From contig JBCBSP010000009.1 in the NCBI GenBank assembly GCA_039819095.1, positions 1 through 64,000 of the forward strand: 64,000 nucleotides of DNA, written 5' to 3'. Source of the stretch: JBCBSP01 sp039819095. GTDB taxonomy: Bacteria > Pseudomonadota > Alphaproteobacteria > Caulobacterales > Maricaulaceae. The notes below the pieces were generated by a model. The model was given only the letters and a program-made list of their open reading frames with translations. It made no database searches and was not told the DNA's origin. This document shows positions 35,145 to 42,895 of the stretch, one piece after another; position 1 is the stretch's first letter, and each line of letters begins with the position of its first letter. The position numbers and the translations under genes were made by a program.

Positions 35145-37040
35145 ATGCTCTCAACCACCCGCAATCTCGCCCGATCCCCGCTCGCGGTCGTGATCATCAT
35201 CGTTCCGGTCGTCGCCGCCTTCGCCCTGTTCGGCATCAGCGACATCTTCACCGGAACCGGCAATGCGGTGGCCCTCGTAGGTTCAGAACGCGTCACGGCC
35301 CAGGAGCTGAGCCGCTCCTACGCTCAGCAGGTCAACGCCATCCGCCAGCAGAACCCGCGCTTCACCGATGAAGAAGCCAACGCCATGCAGCTGGGAGAAC
35401 AGGTGCTCAGTCGCCTGATCGCCGAGCACGCCATTGACGCCAAGGCCAACGAGCTGGGCCTGGCGGTGTCCGATGAGGCGATCGTTGAGGCCATTGAGGA
35501 GATCCCCGCCTTCAACAATCCCTTCTCCGGCCAGTTCGACCGGGCGACCTATCGCGCGGTGCTCGCCGACAACGAGTTCACCGAGGCCAGCTTTGAAGAG
35601 AGCCTGCGCGGTGAGCTGCGCCGCAGCCAGTTCCTCGCCGCGGCTCTGGGCGGTGTCAGTCCGCCCGGCATTTTCGAACGCGCCCGCCAGGCTTATGCTG
35701 GTGAACGCCGTCGCATGCGCGCGCTCTTCCTGTCGCCGAGTCTGGCGGGCGAGATCGCCGATCCGACCGATGAAGAGCTGCAGGCCTTCATCGAGGAAAA
35801 CGCCGCCAGCTTCACCTACCCTGAACAACGCCGCTTCACGCTCGTGCGCATCACGCCGGACGACCTTCTTCCCGATGTCGATGTTCCAGAAGAGGATCTG
35901 CGCACCTTGTACGAGATCCAGCTGGACAATGGCGAGCTGGCCGACGCGCCCACACGCAGCTTTGTCCAGCTGTCCGCCAGCGATCAGGAGACCGCCGAGG
36001 CCGCCGCAGCGCGTCTGCAGGCGGGCGAGAACCCGGAGACGGTCGCCGCTGAGCTGGGCCTGGTGGAACCGGTGACGTTTGAAGCGGTCCAGTCATTCGC
36101 CGTGCCCGACACGGTGGTCAGCGAGGCCGTCTTCGCGATGGCGTCCGGCGACGCATCCGCCGTTGAAGGCGCGCTCGGCTGGCGCGCGGTTCGTGTGGAA
36201 GCGGCCACCGACCCGGTCGTGCCCAGCTTTGAAGAGCGTCGTGGTGCGCTTCAGGCTGAGCTGGCCATGAACGAAGCAGAGGGTCGTCTGTTCGATACGC
36301 TCGCCGCGTTTGAAGAAGCGCGCGGCGCCGGGGCGACGCTGGACGAAGCCGCCGAGGCCGCCCAGCTGCCGATCGAACGACTGGACTTCATCACCCAGCA
36401 GGGCTTCACCCTGACCGGCGAGGCGGCGATGACGCTGTTCGCCGCGCCGGAAATCCTGGAACAGGTCTTCACGATGCCGGAGAGCTTTGACGGCGAGCTG
36501 ACCAATTTCGGCGATGGCGGGTATTTCGCAGTGCGGGTCGATGCTGTTGAGGAAAGCCGGCTGGCCACACTGGAAGAAGAGCGTGAGCGCGTTGAAACCT
36601 TCTGGCGGATGCGTGCGGTCGATGATCAGCTTCAGGCGGTGGTCGACAATGCTCTGCAGCGCGCCCGTGACGGCGAGGATATGGACGTTATCGCCCAATC
36701 GATCGGCCTTGGAGCGCGGGTTGAAGCCGCGACCCTGCGCCGTGACGAGACCGCCGGTCCCTTCGCCCAGCAGCTCGTGGCCCAGGCTTTCTCGCTTCCG
36801 CCCCAGCAGGCGTTCACCTCGCGCGCCGATGACCAGCGCACGCGCGCCATCGTTCTCGTTGATGAAGTGCTGGCGCCGGAGCCGGCCCCGCTGACGGCGG
36901 AAGAACAGGCTGAACTGGCCGAAGGCTTGCGCGGCGACTTCGCGATCGGCGTGGAAGCCGGGCTCATGAGCGCCTATGAGGTGACCATTGATCCGCGTCT
37001 GCGCGACCTGGCGCTCGGTCGTTCCGACCCGGCCCAATAG
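35145..37040 (+). CDS. ppiD: PpiD-type peptidyl-prolyl isomerase / periplasmic chaperone (SurA_N domain)
   Basis: The 631-residue protein is anchored by one N-terminal membrane segment (about 14-34, LAVVIIIVPVVAAFALFGIS) and faces the periplasm. A SurA_N-type chaperone domain covers about 45-180 (VGSERVTAQELSRSYAQQVN, GQFDRATYRAVLADNEFTE). Parvulin-like regions follow, of which the first (about 225-350) is weakly conserved and may lack isomerase activity. PpiD helps proteins leaving the Sec channel to fold. It is nine bases upstream of trpE and probably cotranscribed with it, an order also seen in relatives. Confidence 0.9.
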   Translation: MLSTTRNLARSPLAVVIIIVPVVAAFALFGISDIFTGTGNAVALVGSERVTAQELSRSYAQQVNAIRQQNPRFTDEEANAMQLGEQVLSRLIAEHAIDAKANELGLAVSDEAIVEAIEEIPAFNNPFSGQFDRATYRAVLADNEFTEASFEESLRGELRRSQFLAAALGGVSPPGIFERARQAYAGERRRMRALFLSPSLAGEIADPTDEELQAFIEENAASFTYPEQRRFTLVRITPDDLLPDVDVPEEDLRTLYEIQLDNGELADAPTRSFVQLSASDQETAEAAAARLQAGENPETVAAELGLVEPVTFEAVQSFAVPDTVVSEAVFAMASGDASAVEGALGWRAVRVEAATDPVVPSFEERRGALQAELAMNEAEGRLFDTLAAFEEARGAGATLDEAAEAAQLPIERLDFITQQGFTLTGEAAMTLFAAPEILEQVFTMPESFDGELTNFGDGGYFAVRVDAVEESRLATLEEERERVETFWRMRAVDDQLQAVVDNALQRARDGEDMDVIAQSIGLGARVEAATLRRDETAGPFAQQLVAQAFSLPPQQAFTSRADDQRTRAIVLVDEVLAPEPAPLTAEEQAELAEGLRGDFAIGVEAGLMSAYEVTIDPRLRDLALGRSDPAQ

Positions 37041-37048
37041 GACGCGCC

Positions 37049-38557
37049 ATGTCTGTCCTGGACCCGGGCGTCGCGAGCGAAGCGGTTCGCCGCGTCGAGG
37101 CCGGCGCGCCGGCCCTCATCATTGCGCGACGCATTGACGATCTTGAAACGCCGATCTCCGCCTATCTGAAGCTGGCCGAGCCGGAAACGGAGAGCTTTCT
37201 TCTGGAAAGCGTGGAGGGCGGGGCCTATCGCGGGCGTTACTCCGCCATCGGTCTGGACCCAGACCTGATCTGGCGCTGTGCGGACGGCGCGGCGCAAATC
37301 GCGCGCGCCATCGCGCCGGATTCCCGGCCCGATGCGTTCGAACCGGTCAGGCTGGACCCGATCTCGGCGTTGCGCGCCGTGCATGCTGAAAGCCGGCTTG
37401 ACGTGCCTGAGGGGCTGGCGCCCATCGCGGCGGGTCTGTTCGGGTATCTCGGCTTTGATATGGCGCGCTATGTGGAGCGCCTGCCGACCCACGCCGCACC
37501 CGATCCGCTCGGCGTGCCTGAGGCCCTGCTGCTGCGACCGCGCATCATGCTGGTGTTTGACGCCCTCACCCAGGAAATCACAGTGGCGGCGCCGGTTCGC
37601 CCGCAGCCCGGTCTCAGCGCGTCCGAGCTTGTCGATGCGGCTGCCCGGCGCCTTGAAGGGGTGTTTGACCGGCTGGATCAATCCTCGCCCGGCCACCGTC
37701 AGGGCGAACCCTGGAGCGACCCGGCCTCGCCGGTCTCCAACACAAGCGAGGCTGAGTATCGCGCCGCCGTGGACCGCTCGCGCGCATACGCCCGCGCCGG
37801 CGACATCTTTCAGGTCGTCCCCAGCCAGCGCTTCCGTGCACCCTTCACCGCGCCGGCGAGCGCGCTCTACCGATCGCTGCGCCGAACCAACCCGTCACCC
37901 TTTCTCTACCTGTTCGACTTTCGCGCGTTTCAGGTCGTCGGATCCAGCCCGGAGATCCTGGTGCGGGTGCGCGATGGCGTCGTCACGGTGCGTCCGGTCG
38001 CCGGCACGCGTCCGCGCGGCGCGACGCCGGACGCCGATCTGGCGCTGGAGGCTGAACTGCTCGCCGATCCCAAGGAGCAGGCCGAGCATCTGATGCTGCT
38101 GGATCTCGGGCGCAATGATGTCGGACGCGTCGCAAAGTCCGGCACGGTGCGCGTCACCGAGCGCGCGGTGGTGGAACGCTACAGCCACGTCATGCACATC
38201 GTGTCGAATGTGGAAGGCGATCTCGATCCGGGGTCGGACGGGATTGACGCGCTTTTCGCCGGTTTTCCGGCTGGAACGGTGTCCGGCGCCCCCAAGGTGC
38301 GCGCCATGGAGATCATCGACGAGCTGGAACCCCATCGGCGCGGCGTCTATGCCGGCGCGGTCGGCTATCTCAGCGCCAATGGTGAGATCGATACCTGCAT
38401 CGCGCTGCGCACCGCGGTGCTGAAAGACGGCGAGATGTATGTGCAGGCCGGCGCCGGGGTGGTGCTGGATTCCGATCCGGAGGCCGAGCGCGTGGAGACC
38501 GTCAACAAGGCCGCCGCCCTGTTCCGCGCCGCGGCGGAAGCCTGGCGCTTCGCTTGA
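37049..38557 (+). CDS. trpE: Anthranilate synthase component I
   Basis: TrpE makes anthranilate from chorismate with ammonia supplied by TrpG, the first step of tryptophan synthesis. The 502-residue protein has the tryptophan-binding region SFLLESVEGGAYRGRYS (about 49-65), which suggests feedback inhibition. The chorismate-binding domain contains DIFQVVPSQRFRAP, NPSPFLYLFDF, GSSPEILVRV, GTRPRGATPD and the C-terminal AGAVGYLSANGEIDTCIALR. It follows ppiD by eight bases. trpG is on the same strand about 1.06 kb downstream, beyond an antisense gene. Confidence 0.96.
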   Translation: MSVLDPGVASEAVRRVEAGAPALIIARRIDDLETPISAYLKLAEPETESFLLESVEGGAYRGRYSAIGLDPDLIWRCADGAAQIARAIAPDSRPDAFEPVRLDPISALRAVHAESRLDVPEGLAPIAAGLFGYLGFDMARYVERLPTHAAPDPLGVPEALLLRPRIMLVFDALTQEITVAAPVRPQPGLSASELVDAAARRLEGVFDRLDQSSPGHRQGEPWSDPASPVSNTSEAEYRAAVDRSRAYARAGDIFQVVPSQRFRAPFTAPASALYRSLRRTNPSPFLYLFDFRAFQVVGSSPEILVRVRDGVVTVRPVAGTRPRGATPDADLALEAELLADPKEQAEHLMLLDLGRNDVGRVAKSGTVRVTERAVVERYSHVMHIVSNVEGDLDPGSDGIDALFAGFPAGTVSGAPKVRAMEIIDELEPHRRGVYAGAVGYLSANGEIDTCIALRTAVLKDGEMYVQAGAGVVLDSDPEAERVETVNKAAALFRAAAEAWRFA

Positions 38558-38564
38558 GGCCGAT

Positions 38565-39527
38565 TCAGGGCGAAGCGATGAGGGTGATGGCGCCCTCGCC
38601 GGCAGACTCACCTGCTCTCACGATATCAGACGCGAACACCAGTTCCACACCTGCCGCATCAGCACGCGCGCCCAGCGTTTCCAGAACCTGCAGGGTTTCC
38701 CGATAGGGATGGCCGATGGCGATCGCCCGACCGTGCTGGGCGGCCAACATCAGCGCCTCATCAAGCCTGGCCTGAATCGCGGCCGGCTCACGCTCGTGAT
38801 CAAGAAAGACATCGCGCTGCGCGGCTTCAATGCCCAGACCAATCGCGGTCCGGGCCGCAACCGAGCGGGGAGCGGTAAGCGAATCAACGAAGACCAGCCC
38901 CTCGCCGGCCAGGGGCGTGAGGGCGCGTTGCACCGCGCCGGAGTCGGTCGTCAGCCGGCTGCCCATGTGGTTGTTCACCCCGCGCGCGCCCGGCGTTCTC
39001 GACAGCGCCCACAGGACTCGCGCCTGCATGGCCTCGGCGCCGAGATCCTTTGTCAGCGCATACGGGCCTGGATCCTCAAGCCCGCTCGGCTCCATGGGAA
39101 GATGCAGGAACACCTCCTGGCCTGCGGCGCTGATCCGTCGCGCCGCACCGGGTGCGTCAGCTGCATAGGGCAGAACAGACAAGGTCAGCGGGACGTCCAG
39201 CGCGAGCAGGCGATCAAGCGCGGCCCCGTCAAACCCGATATCGTCGATGATCACGGCCAGACGCCCCGCCGGCGCAGTCTCAGCGCTGACGCCCGGCGCG
39301 CTTGGGCGCGCCTGAAGCATCGCCAGTGCATCATCACGCGGCGAGGACGTTGAGGTATCGATGAATTCAGCGCCCGCCTCACCCGTCATGCCGTACGCGC
39401 CATCGCCGCGCGCGCCGGCGGCGAAAGCCAGCGCGACACAAATCAGCGCGCCGGCGGCGATCGCCGCGCCGGCCTGAATGGCCGCAGCGCTGGTCGATTG
39501 GCGCGCAGATTGAGAGGTCGATGCCAT
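38565..39527 (-). CDS. Divergent polysaccharide deacetylase family protein (YibQ-like)
   Basis: The 320-residue protein has an N-terminal membrane or signal segment (about 16-40) and then a divergent NodB-type deacetylase domain (about 88-318): AVIIDDIGFDGAALDRLLAL, LSVLPYAADAPG, EVFLHLPMEP, NNHMGSRLTTD, and GRAIAIGHPYRETL. These blocks are characteristic of the YibQ/DUF610 family, exported proteins thought to act on glycans, often found near ctpA or envelope genes. Here the gene lies opposite to, and between, trpE and trpG, and converges on trpE with a gap of seven bases. Confidence 0.87.
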   Translation of the reverse strand: MASTSQSARQSTSAAAIQAGAAIAAGALICVALAFAAGARGDGAYGMTGEAGAEFIDTSTSSPRDDALAMLQARPSAPGVSAETAPAGRLAVIIDDIGFDGAALDRLLALDVPLTLSVLPYAADAPGAARRISAAGQEVFLHLPMEPSGLEDPGPYALTKDLGAEAMQARVLWALSRTPGARGVNNHMGSRLTTDSGAVQRALTPLAGEGLVFVDSLTAPRSVAARTAIGLGIEAAQRDVFLDHEREPAAIQARLDEALMLAAQHGRAIAIGHPYRETLQVLETLGARADAAGVELVFASDIVRAGESAGEGAITLIASP

Positions 39528-39615
39528 GACAGGGCGTTTAGCCTGAGTCGCGCCGGTTGGCGGCAGGCCGGCCCTCGCCTAATTTGCCCCCGGTTTTCAG
39601 TCTCGCGGTCCAGCC

Positions 39616-40206
39616 ATGCTTCTCGTCATCGACAATTACGACAGCTTCACCTTCAACCTTGTCCATTATCTTCAGGAGCTGGGCGCTGAAACGCGCGTCG
39701 TGCGCAATGATGTGATGAGCGCGGAAGAGGCCCTGGCGCTGGGTGCGGCGGCTGCGGTCATCTCGCCGGGACCCTGCGATCCGGACAAGGCCGGCATCTG
39801 CCTTGACTTCATCGAGCGCGCGCCGCCCGATCTGCCGATCCTGGGCGTGTGCCTGGGTCATCAGGCGATTGGTCAGGCCTACGGCGGCGAAGTCGTTCAG
39901 GCGAGCGAGATCATGCACGGCAAGACCAGCGACATCCTGCACCAGGCTGAAAGCGTTTTCGCCGGTCTGCCGAGCCCCTTCACCGCAACGCGCTATCACT
40001 CGCTCGCGGTCAGGCTCGCGGGCGACAGCCCGCTGAAGGTCACCGCCCGCACCGAAGACGGCGAGATCATGGGTCTCAGTCATTCGCAGCGCCCCGTGCA
40101 CGGGGTTCAGTTTCATCCTGAATCCATCGCCTCGCAGCACGGCCATGACCTTCTGGCGAACTTCCTCACCCTGTCCGGCCTGCCGGTTAAGGCGCGCGCG
40201 GCATGA
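39616..40206 (+). CDS. trpG: Anthranilate synthase component II (glutamine amidotransferase)
   Basis: The 196-residue class I amidotransferase supplies ammonia to TrpE, and may also serve para-aminobenzoate synthesis. It has the start MLLVIDNYDSFTFNLVHYLQ, the nucleophile in GVCLGHQAIGQAYGG, and the His-Glu pair in VHGVQFHPESIASQHG. Its stop overlaps the trpD start (ATGA), so the two are translationally coupled. It begins 88 bases from the divergent deacetylase gene and needs its own promoter there, because trpE is cut off by that gene. Confidence 0.95.
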   Translation: MLLVIDNYDSFTFNLVHYLQELGAETRVVRNDVMSAEEALALGAAAAVISPGPCDPDKAGICLDFIERAPPDLPILGVCLGHQAIGQAYGGEVVQASEIMHGKTSDILHQAESVFAGLPSPFTATRYHSLAVRLAGDSPLKVTARTEDGEIMGLSHSQRPVHGVQFHPESIASQHGHDLLANFLTLSGLPVKARAA

Positions 40207-41222
40207 GCCGGATGAAGCCCGCCCTCGCCGCGCTCGCCGCCGGGCGCGCGCCGGATATCGCCGATATCGAAGCCGCCTTCGCCGCGCTGATGGATGGCGA
40301 GGCCAAGCCGGTGGAGATCGGCGGTTTTCTGGTCGGCCTCTCCGCCGTTGGGGAAACGCCTGAAGCGCTCGCAGCCGGCGCCAAGGCGATGCGCGCACGC
40401 ATGACGCGGGTCAACGCCCCGCCCGGCGCCCTCGACACCTGCGGGACCGGGGGCGACGCCAGAGGCACCTGGAACATCTCCACCGCCGCGGCCCTTGTCG
40501 CAGCCGGCGCCGGCGCGATCGTGGCCAAGCACGGCAATCGCGCCGCCTCGTCGAAATCAGGATCGGCCGAGGCGCTCGCTGCTCTGGGCGTCAATCTGGA
40601 GGCTGGCCCGTCTAAGGTCGAACGCTCCATGGAGGAGGCTGGAGTCGGCTTCCTGTTTGCACCCGCCCATCACAGCGCGGTGCGCCATGTGGTCCCTGCC
40701 CGCAAGACGCTGGGCCTGCGCACCATCTTCAACCTGCTGGGACCGTTGTCCAACCCGGCCGGCGCTCAGCGCCAGCTCCTGGGCGTGTTCAGCCCGCGCT
40801 GGCTGGAGCCGATGGCCGAAGCGCTGCGCGAGCTGGGCGCGGAACGCGCCTGGGTCGTGCATGGCGAAGACGGGCTTGATGAGCTGACCACCACAAGCGC
40901 AAGCCAGGTCTGCGAGCTGAAGGATGGAGCGCTGCGCCGCTTTACCGTCACGCCGGAGGAGGCCGGCCTTGCCCGCGCCAGACTTGAGGATCTACGCGGC
41001 GGCGAGCCGCAGGAAAACGCCGATGCGATCAGCAGGCTGCTCGCCGGCGAGGCCGGACCCTATCGCGATATCGTCGTGCTCAACGCCGCTGCGGCGCTTG
41101 TCATCGCCGATCAGGCGCAGACTCTGCTCGAAGGCGCTCAGCGCGCCGCCGCCGCCATTGATGACGGACGCGCCGCCCGCGCCCTGGACCGGCTTGTGAA
41201 ACTCTCGAACGGGGCGGACTGA
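40203..41222 (+). CDS. trpD: Anthranilate phosphoribosyltransferase
   Basis: TrpD joins anthranilate to phosphoribosyl pyrophosphate. The 339-residue protein has the glycine loop DTCGTGGDARGTWNISTAAA, KHGNRAASSKSGSAEALAALG, and the anthranilate-site RTIFNLLGPLSNPAG with VHGEDGLDELTTT. Its ATG overlaps the trpG stop by four bases and its stop overlaps the trpC start by one base. Confidence 0.97.
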   Translation: MSRMKPALAALAAGRAPDIADIEAAFAALMDGEAKPVEIGGFLVGLSAVGETPEALAAGAKAMRARMTRVNAPPGALDTCGTGGDARGTWNISTAAALVAAGAGAIVAKHGNRAASSKSGSAEALAALGVNLEAGPSKVERSMEEAGVGFLFAPAHHSAVRHVVPARKTLGLRTIFNLLGPLSNPAGAQRQLLGVFSPRWLEPMAEALRELGAERAWVVHGEDGLDELTTTSASQVCELKDGALRRFTVTPEEAGLARARLEDLRGGEPQENADAISRLLAGEAGPYRDIVVLNAAAALVIADQAQTLLEGAQRAAAAIDDGRAARALDRLVKLSNGAD

Positions 41223-42016
41223 TGGTCGACGTGCTGGACCGGATCGAAACCTATAAGCGCCAAGAGATCGCCGAACGCAAAGCCGCGCGTCCCTATCGCG
41301 TAATCGCCGCGCAGGCTGAAGCCGCCGATCCGCCGCGCGGCTTCCTGAACGCGCTGCGTTCAAAGGCTGAAGCCGGCGCGCTCGGCCTGATCGCGGAGGT
41401 GAAGAAAGCCAGCCCCTCCAAGGGCCTCATCCGCACCGATTTCGATCCGCCCGCCATCGCAGCCGCCTATGCGGATGGAGGCGCGGCCTGTCTGAGCGTC
41501 CTGACAGACAAGCCCGGCTTTCAGGGCGATGAGGCCTACCTTATCGCCGCGCGCGATGCAGTCGACCTGCCCGTGCTGCGAAAGGACTTCATGTATGAGC
41601 CCTGGCAGATCGCCGAATCGCGCGCACTCGGAGCGGACTGCATTCTGGTCATTCTCGCTGCGGTCGGTGATGAGACCGCTGCGGGTCTTATCGCCGAGGC
41701 CGATCGCTGGGGCATGGACGCGCTGGTGGAAGTTCATGACGAGGCGGAGATGCGCCGCGCGCTCGCTCTGTCCTCGCCCCTCATCGGTGTCAACAACCGC
41801 AATCTGCGCACCTTCGAAACACGGCTGGAGACCTTCGAAGCGCTCGCGCCCATGGTCGACGCCTCACGCCTGCTCGTGGCCGAAAGCGGCATCACCGATC
41901 ATGAGGACGCGCAGCGTGTCCGGCGCGCCGGCGCGAAGGCTCTGCTCGTTGGAGAAAGCCTGATGCGGCAGGACGATGTGGCCGGCGCAACCCGCGCGCT
42001 CCTGACGGGTGCGTGA
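41222..42016 (+). CDS. trpC: Indole-3-glycerol phosphate synthase
   Basis: TrpC closes the indole ring, a (beta/alpha)8-barrel enzyme. The 264-residue protein has LIAEVKKASPSKGLIRTDFD with the catalytic lysine, VLTDKPGFQGDEAYL, LRKDFMYEPWQIAESRALGAD, GVNNRNLRTFET and VAESGI. It is the monofunctional form, not fused to trpF. trpF, trpB and trpA are not in the window. Relatives often carry moaC and moeA between trpC and lexA; here lexA follows directly. Confidence 0.97.
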   Translation: MVDVLDRIETYKRQEIAERKAARPYRVIAAQAEAADPPRGFLNALRSKAEAGALGLIAEVKKASPSKGLIRTDFDPPAIAAAYADGGAACLSVLTDKPGFQGDEAYLIAARDAVDLPVLRKDFMYEPWQIAESRALGADCILVILAAVGDETAAGLIAEADRWGMDALVEVHDEAEMRRALALSSPLIGVNNRNLRTFETRLETFEALAPMVDASRLLVAESGITDHEDAQRVRRAGAKALLVGESLMRQDDVAGATRALLTGA

Positions 42017-42034
42017 AATCAGTCCGCCGTTTAC

Positions 42035-42063
42035 TTGACGTTAGGATGGAACAGGCATAGAAC
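42035..42063 (+). promoter_or_regulatory. lexA promoter overlapped by a LexA box
   Basis: TTGACG at 42035 and TAGAAC at 42058 are spaced by 17 bases and fit -35 and -10 boxes. GAAC-N7-GAAC at 42049-42063 is the reverse complement of the alphaproteobacterial LexA box GTTC-N7-GTTC. It covers the end of the spacer and the -10 box, so LexA would block its own promoter. Confidence 0.85.
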
Positions 42064-42102
42064 ATCTGTAGGTTTACGGTTTGTTCCAATGCGAGGCGAT
42101 CC

Positions 42103-42789
42103 ATGCTGACGCGCAAGCAACAAGAGCTGCTGCTCTTCATTCAGAAGCGGCTGAGCGAAGACGGCGTATCTCCATCCTTTGACGAGATGAAGGATGCGCT
42201 GAACCTGGCGTCGAAGTCAGGCGTCCACAGGCTGGTCAGCGCGTTGGAGGAGCGCGGCTTCATCCGCCGCCTGCCTAATCGCGCGCGGGCGCTGGAAGTG
42301 GTGAAGCTTCCGCCCTCAGCCGCCGGCGCAGCGCCATCCGGCGCTTCGGACAATGTCGTTCGCGGCGAGTTCGGACGCAGCGAGCCTCCCTCTCAGCCGT
42401 CCGAAGGTGAAGTGCCCCTGCTCGGCCGGATCGCCGCGGGTGTGCCCATCTCCGCCATCCAGCATGAAACCGACCGCCTGACCGTACCGGCTGACATGCT
42501 GTCGCCCGCCGCAGAGCATTTCGCGCTTGAGGTAAACGGCGACTCGATGATCGAGGAAGGCATTCTTGATGGCGACGTGGTCGTGATCCGGCGCGGCGAC
42601 ACCGCTGATAACGGCGATGTCGTGGTGGCGCTCGTCGATGAGGAGGAGGCCACGCTGAAGCGCTTGCGCCGCAAGGGCGGTTCGATCGCTCTGGAGGCGG
42701 CCAACCCGGCTTATGAGACACGCATTTTTGGCCCGGACAGGGTCAAGGTTCAGGGGCGTCTCGTCGGACTGATTCGCCGGTATCACTAG
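42103..42789 (+). CDS. lexA: SOS regulator LexA
   Basis: LexA represses DNA-damage genes and cleaves itself when RecA is active. The 228-residue protein has a winged-helix DNA-binding domain (1-70, starting MLTRKQQELLLFIQKRL). The linker (70-103) is longer and more Ala/Ser/Pro-rich than in E. coli (202 residues). The S24 peptidase domain has the cleavage site Ala112-Gly113, Ser148 in GDSM and Lys186 in TLKRLRRK. A LexA box overlaps its own promoter, giving autoregulation. It follows trpC by 86 bases and converges on comEC. Confidence 0.97.
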   Translation: MLTRKQQELLLFIQKRLSEDGVSPSFDEMKDALNLASKSGVHRLVSALEERGFIRRLPNRARALEVVKLPPSAAGAAPSGASDNVVRGEFGRSEPPSQPSEGEVPLLGRIAAGVPISAIQHETDRLTVPADMLSPAAEHFALEVNGDSMIEEGILDGDVVVIRRGDTADNGDVVVALVDEEEATLKRLRRKGGSIALEAANPAYETRIFGPDRVKVQGRLVGLIRRYH

Positions 42790-42895
42790 CGCCTTTTCAG
42801 CGGAAGTGGGAACCGGTTCCGCGGTTCGTAAAGGCGACTCGCCAAGAGGTTGGAGGGGTTGGGTCAACAGATTTGACCAAAATCGCCCTAGCGTT

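Noticed and set aside
42810..42821. Palindrome GGAACCGGTTCC after lexA as a second LexA box
   Set aside because: It does not fit GTTC-N7-GTTC spacing and lies downstream of lexA between convergent genes.
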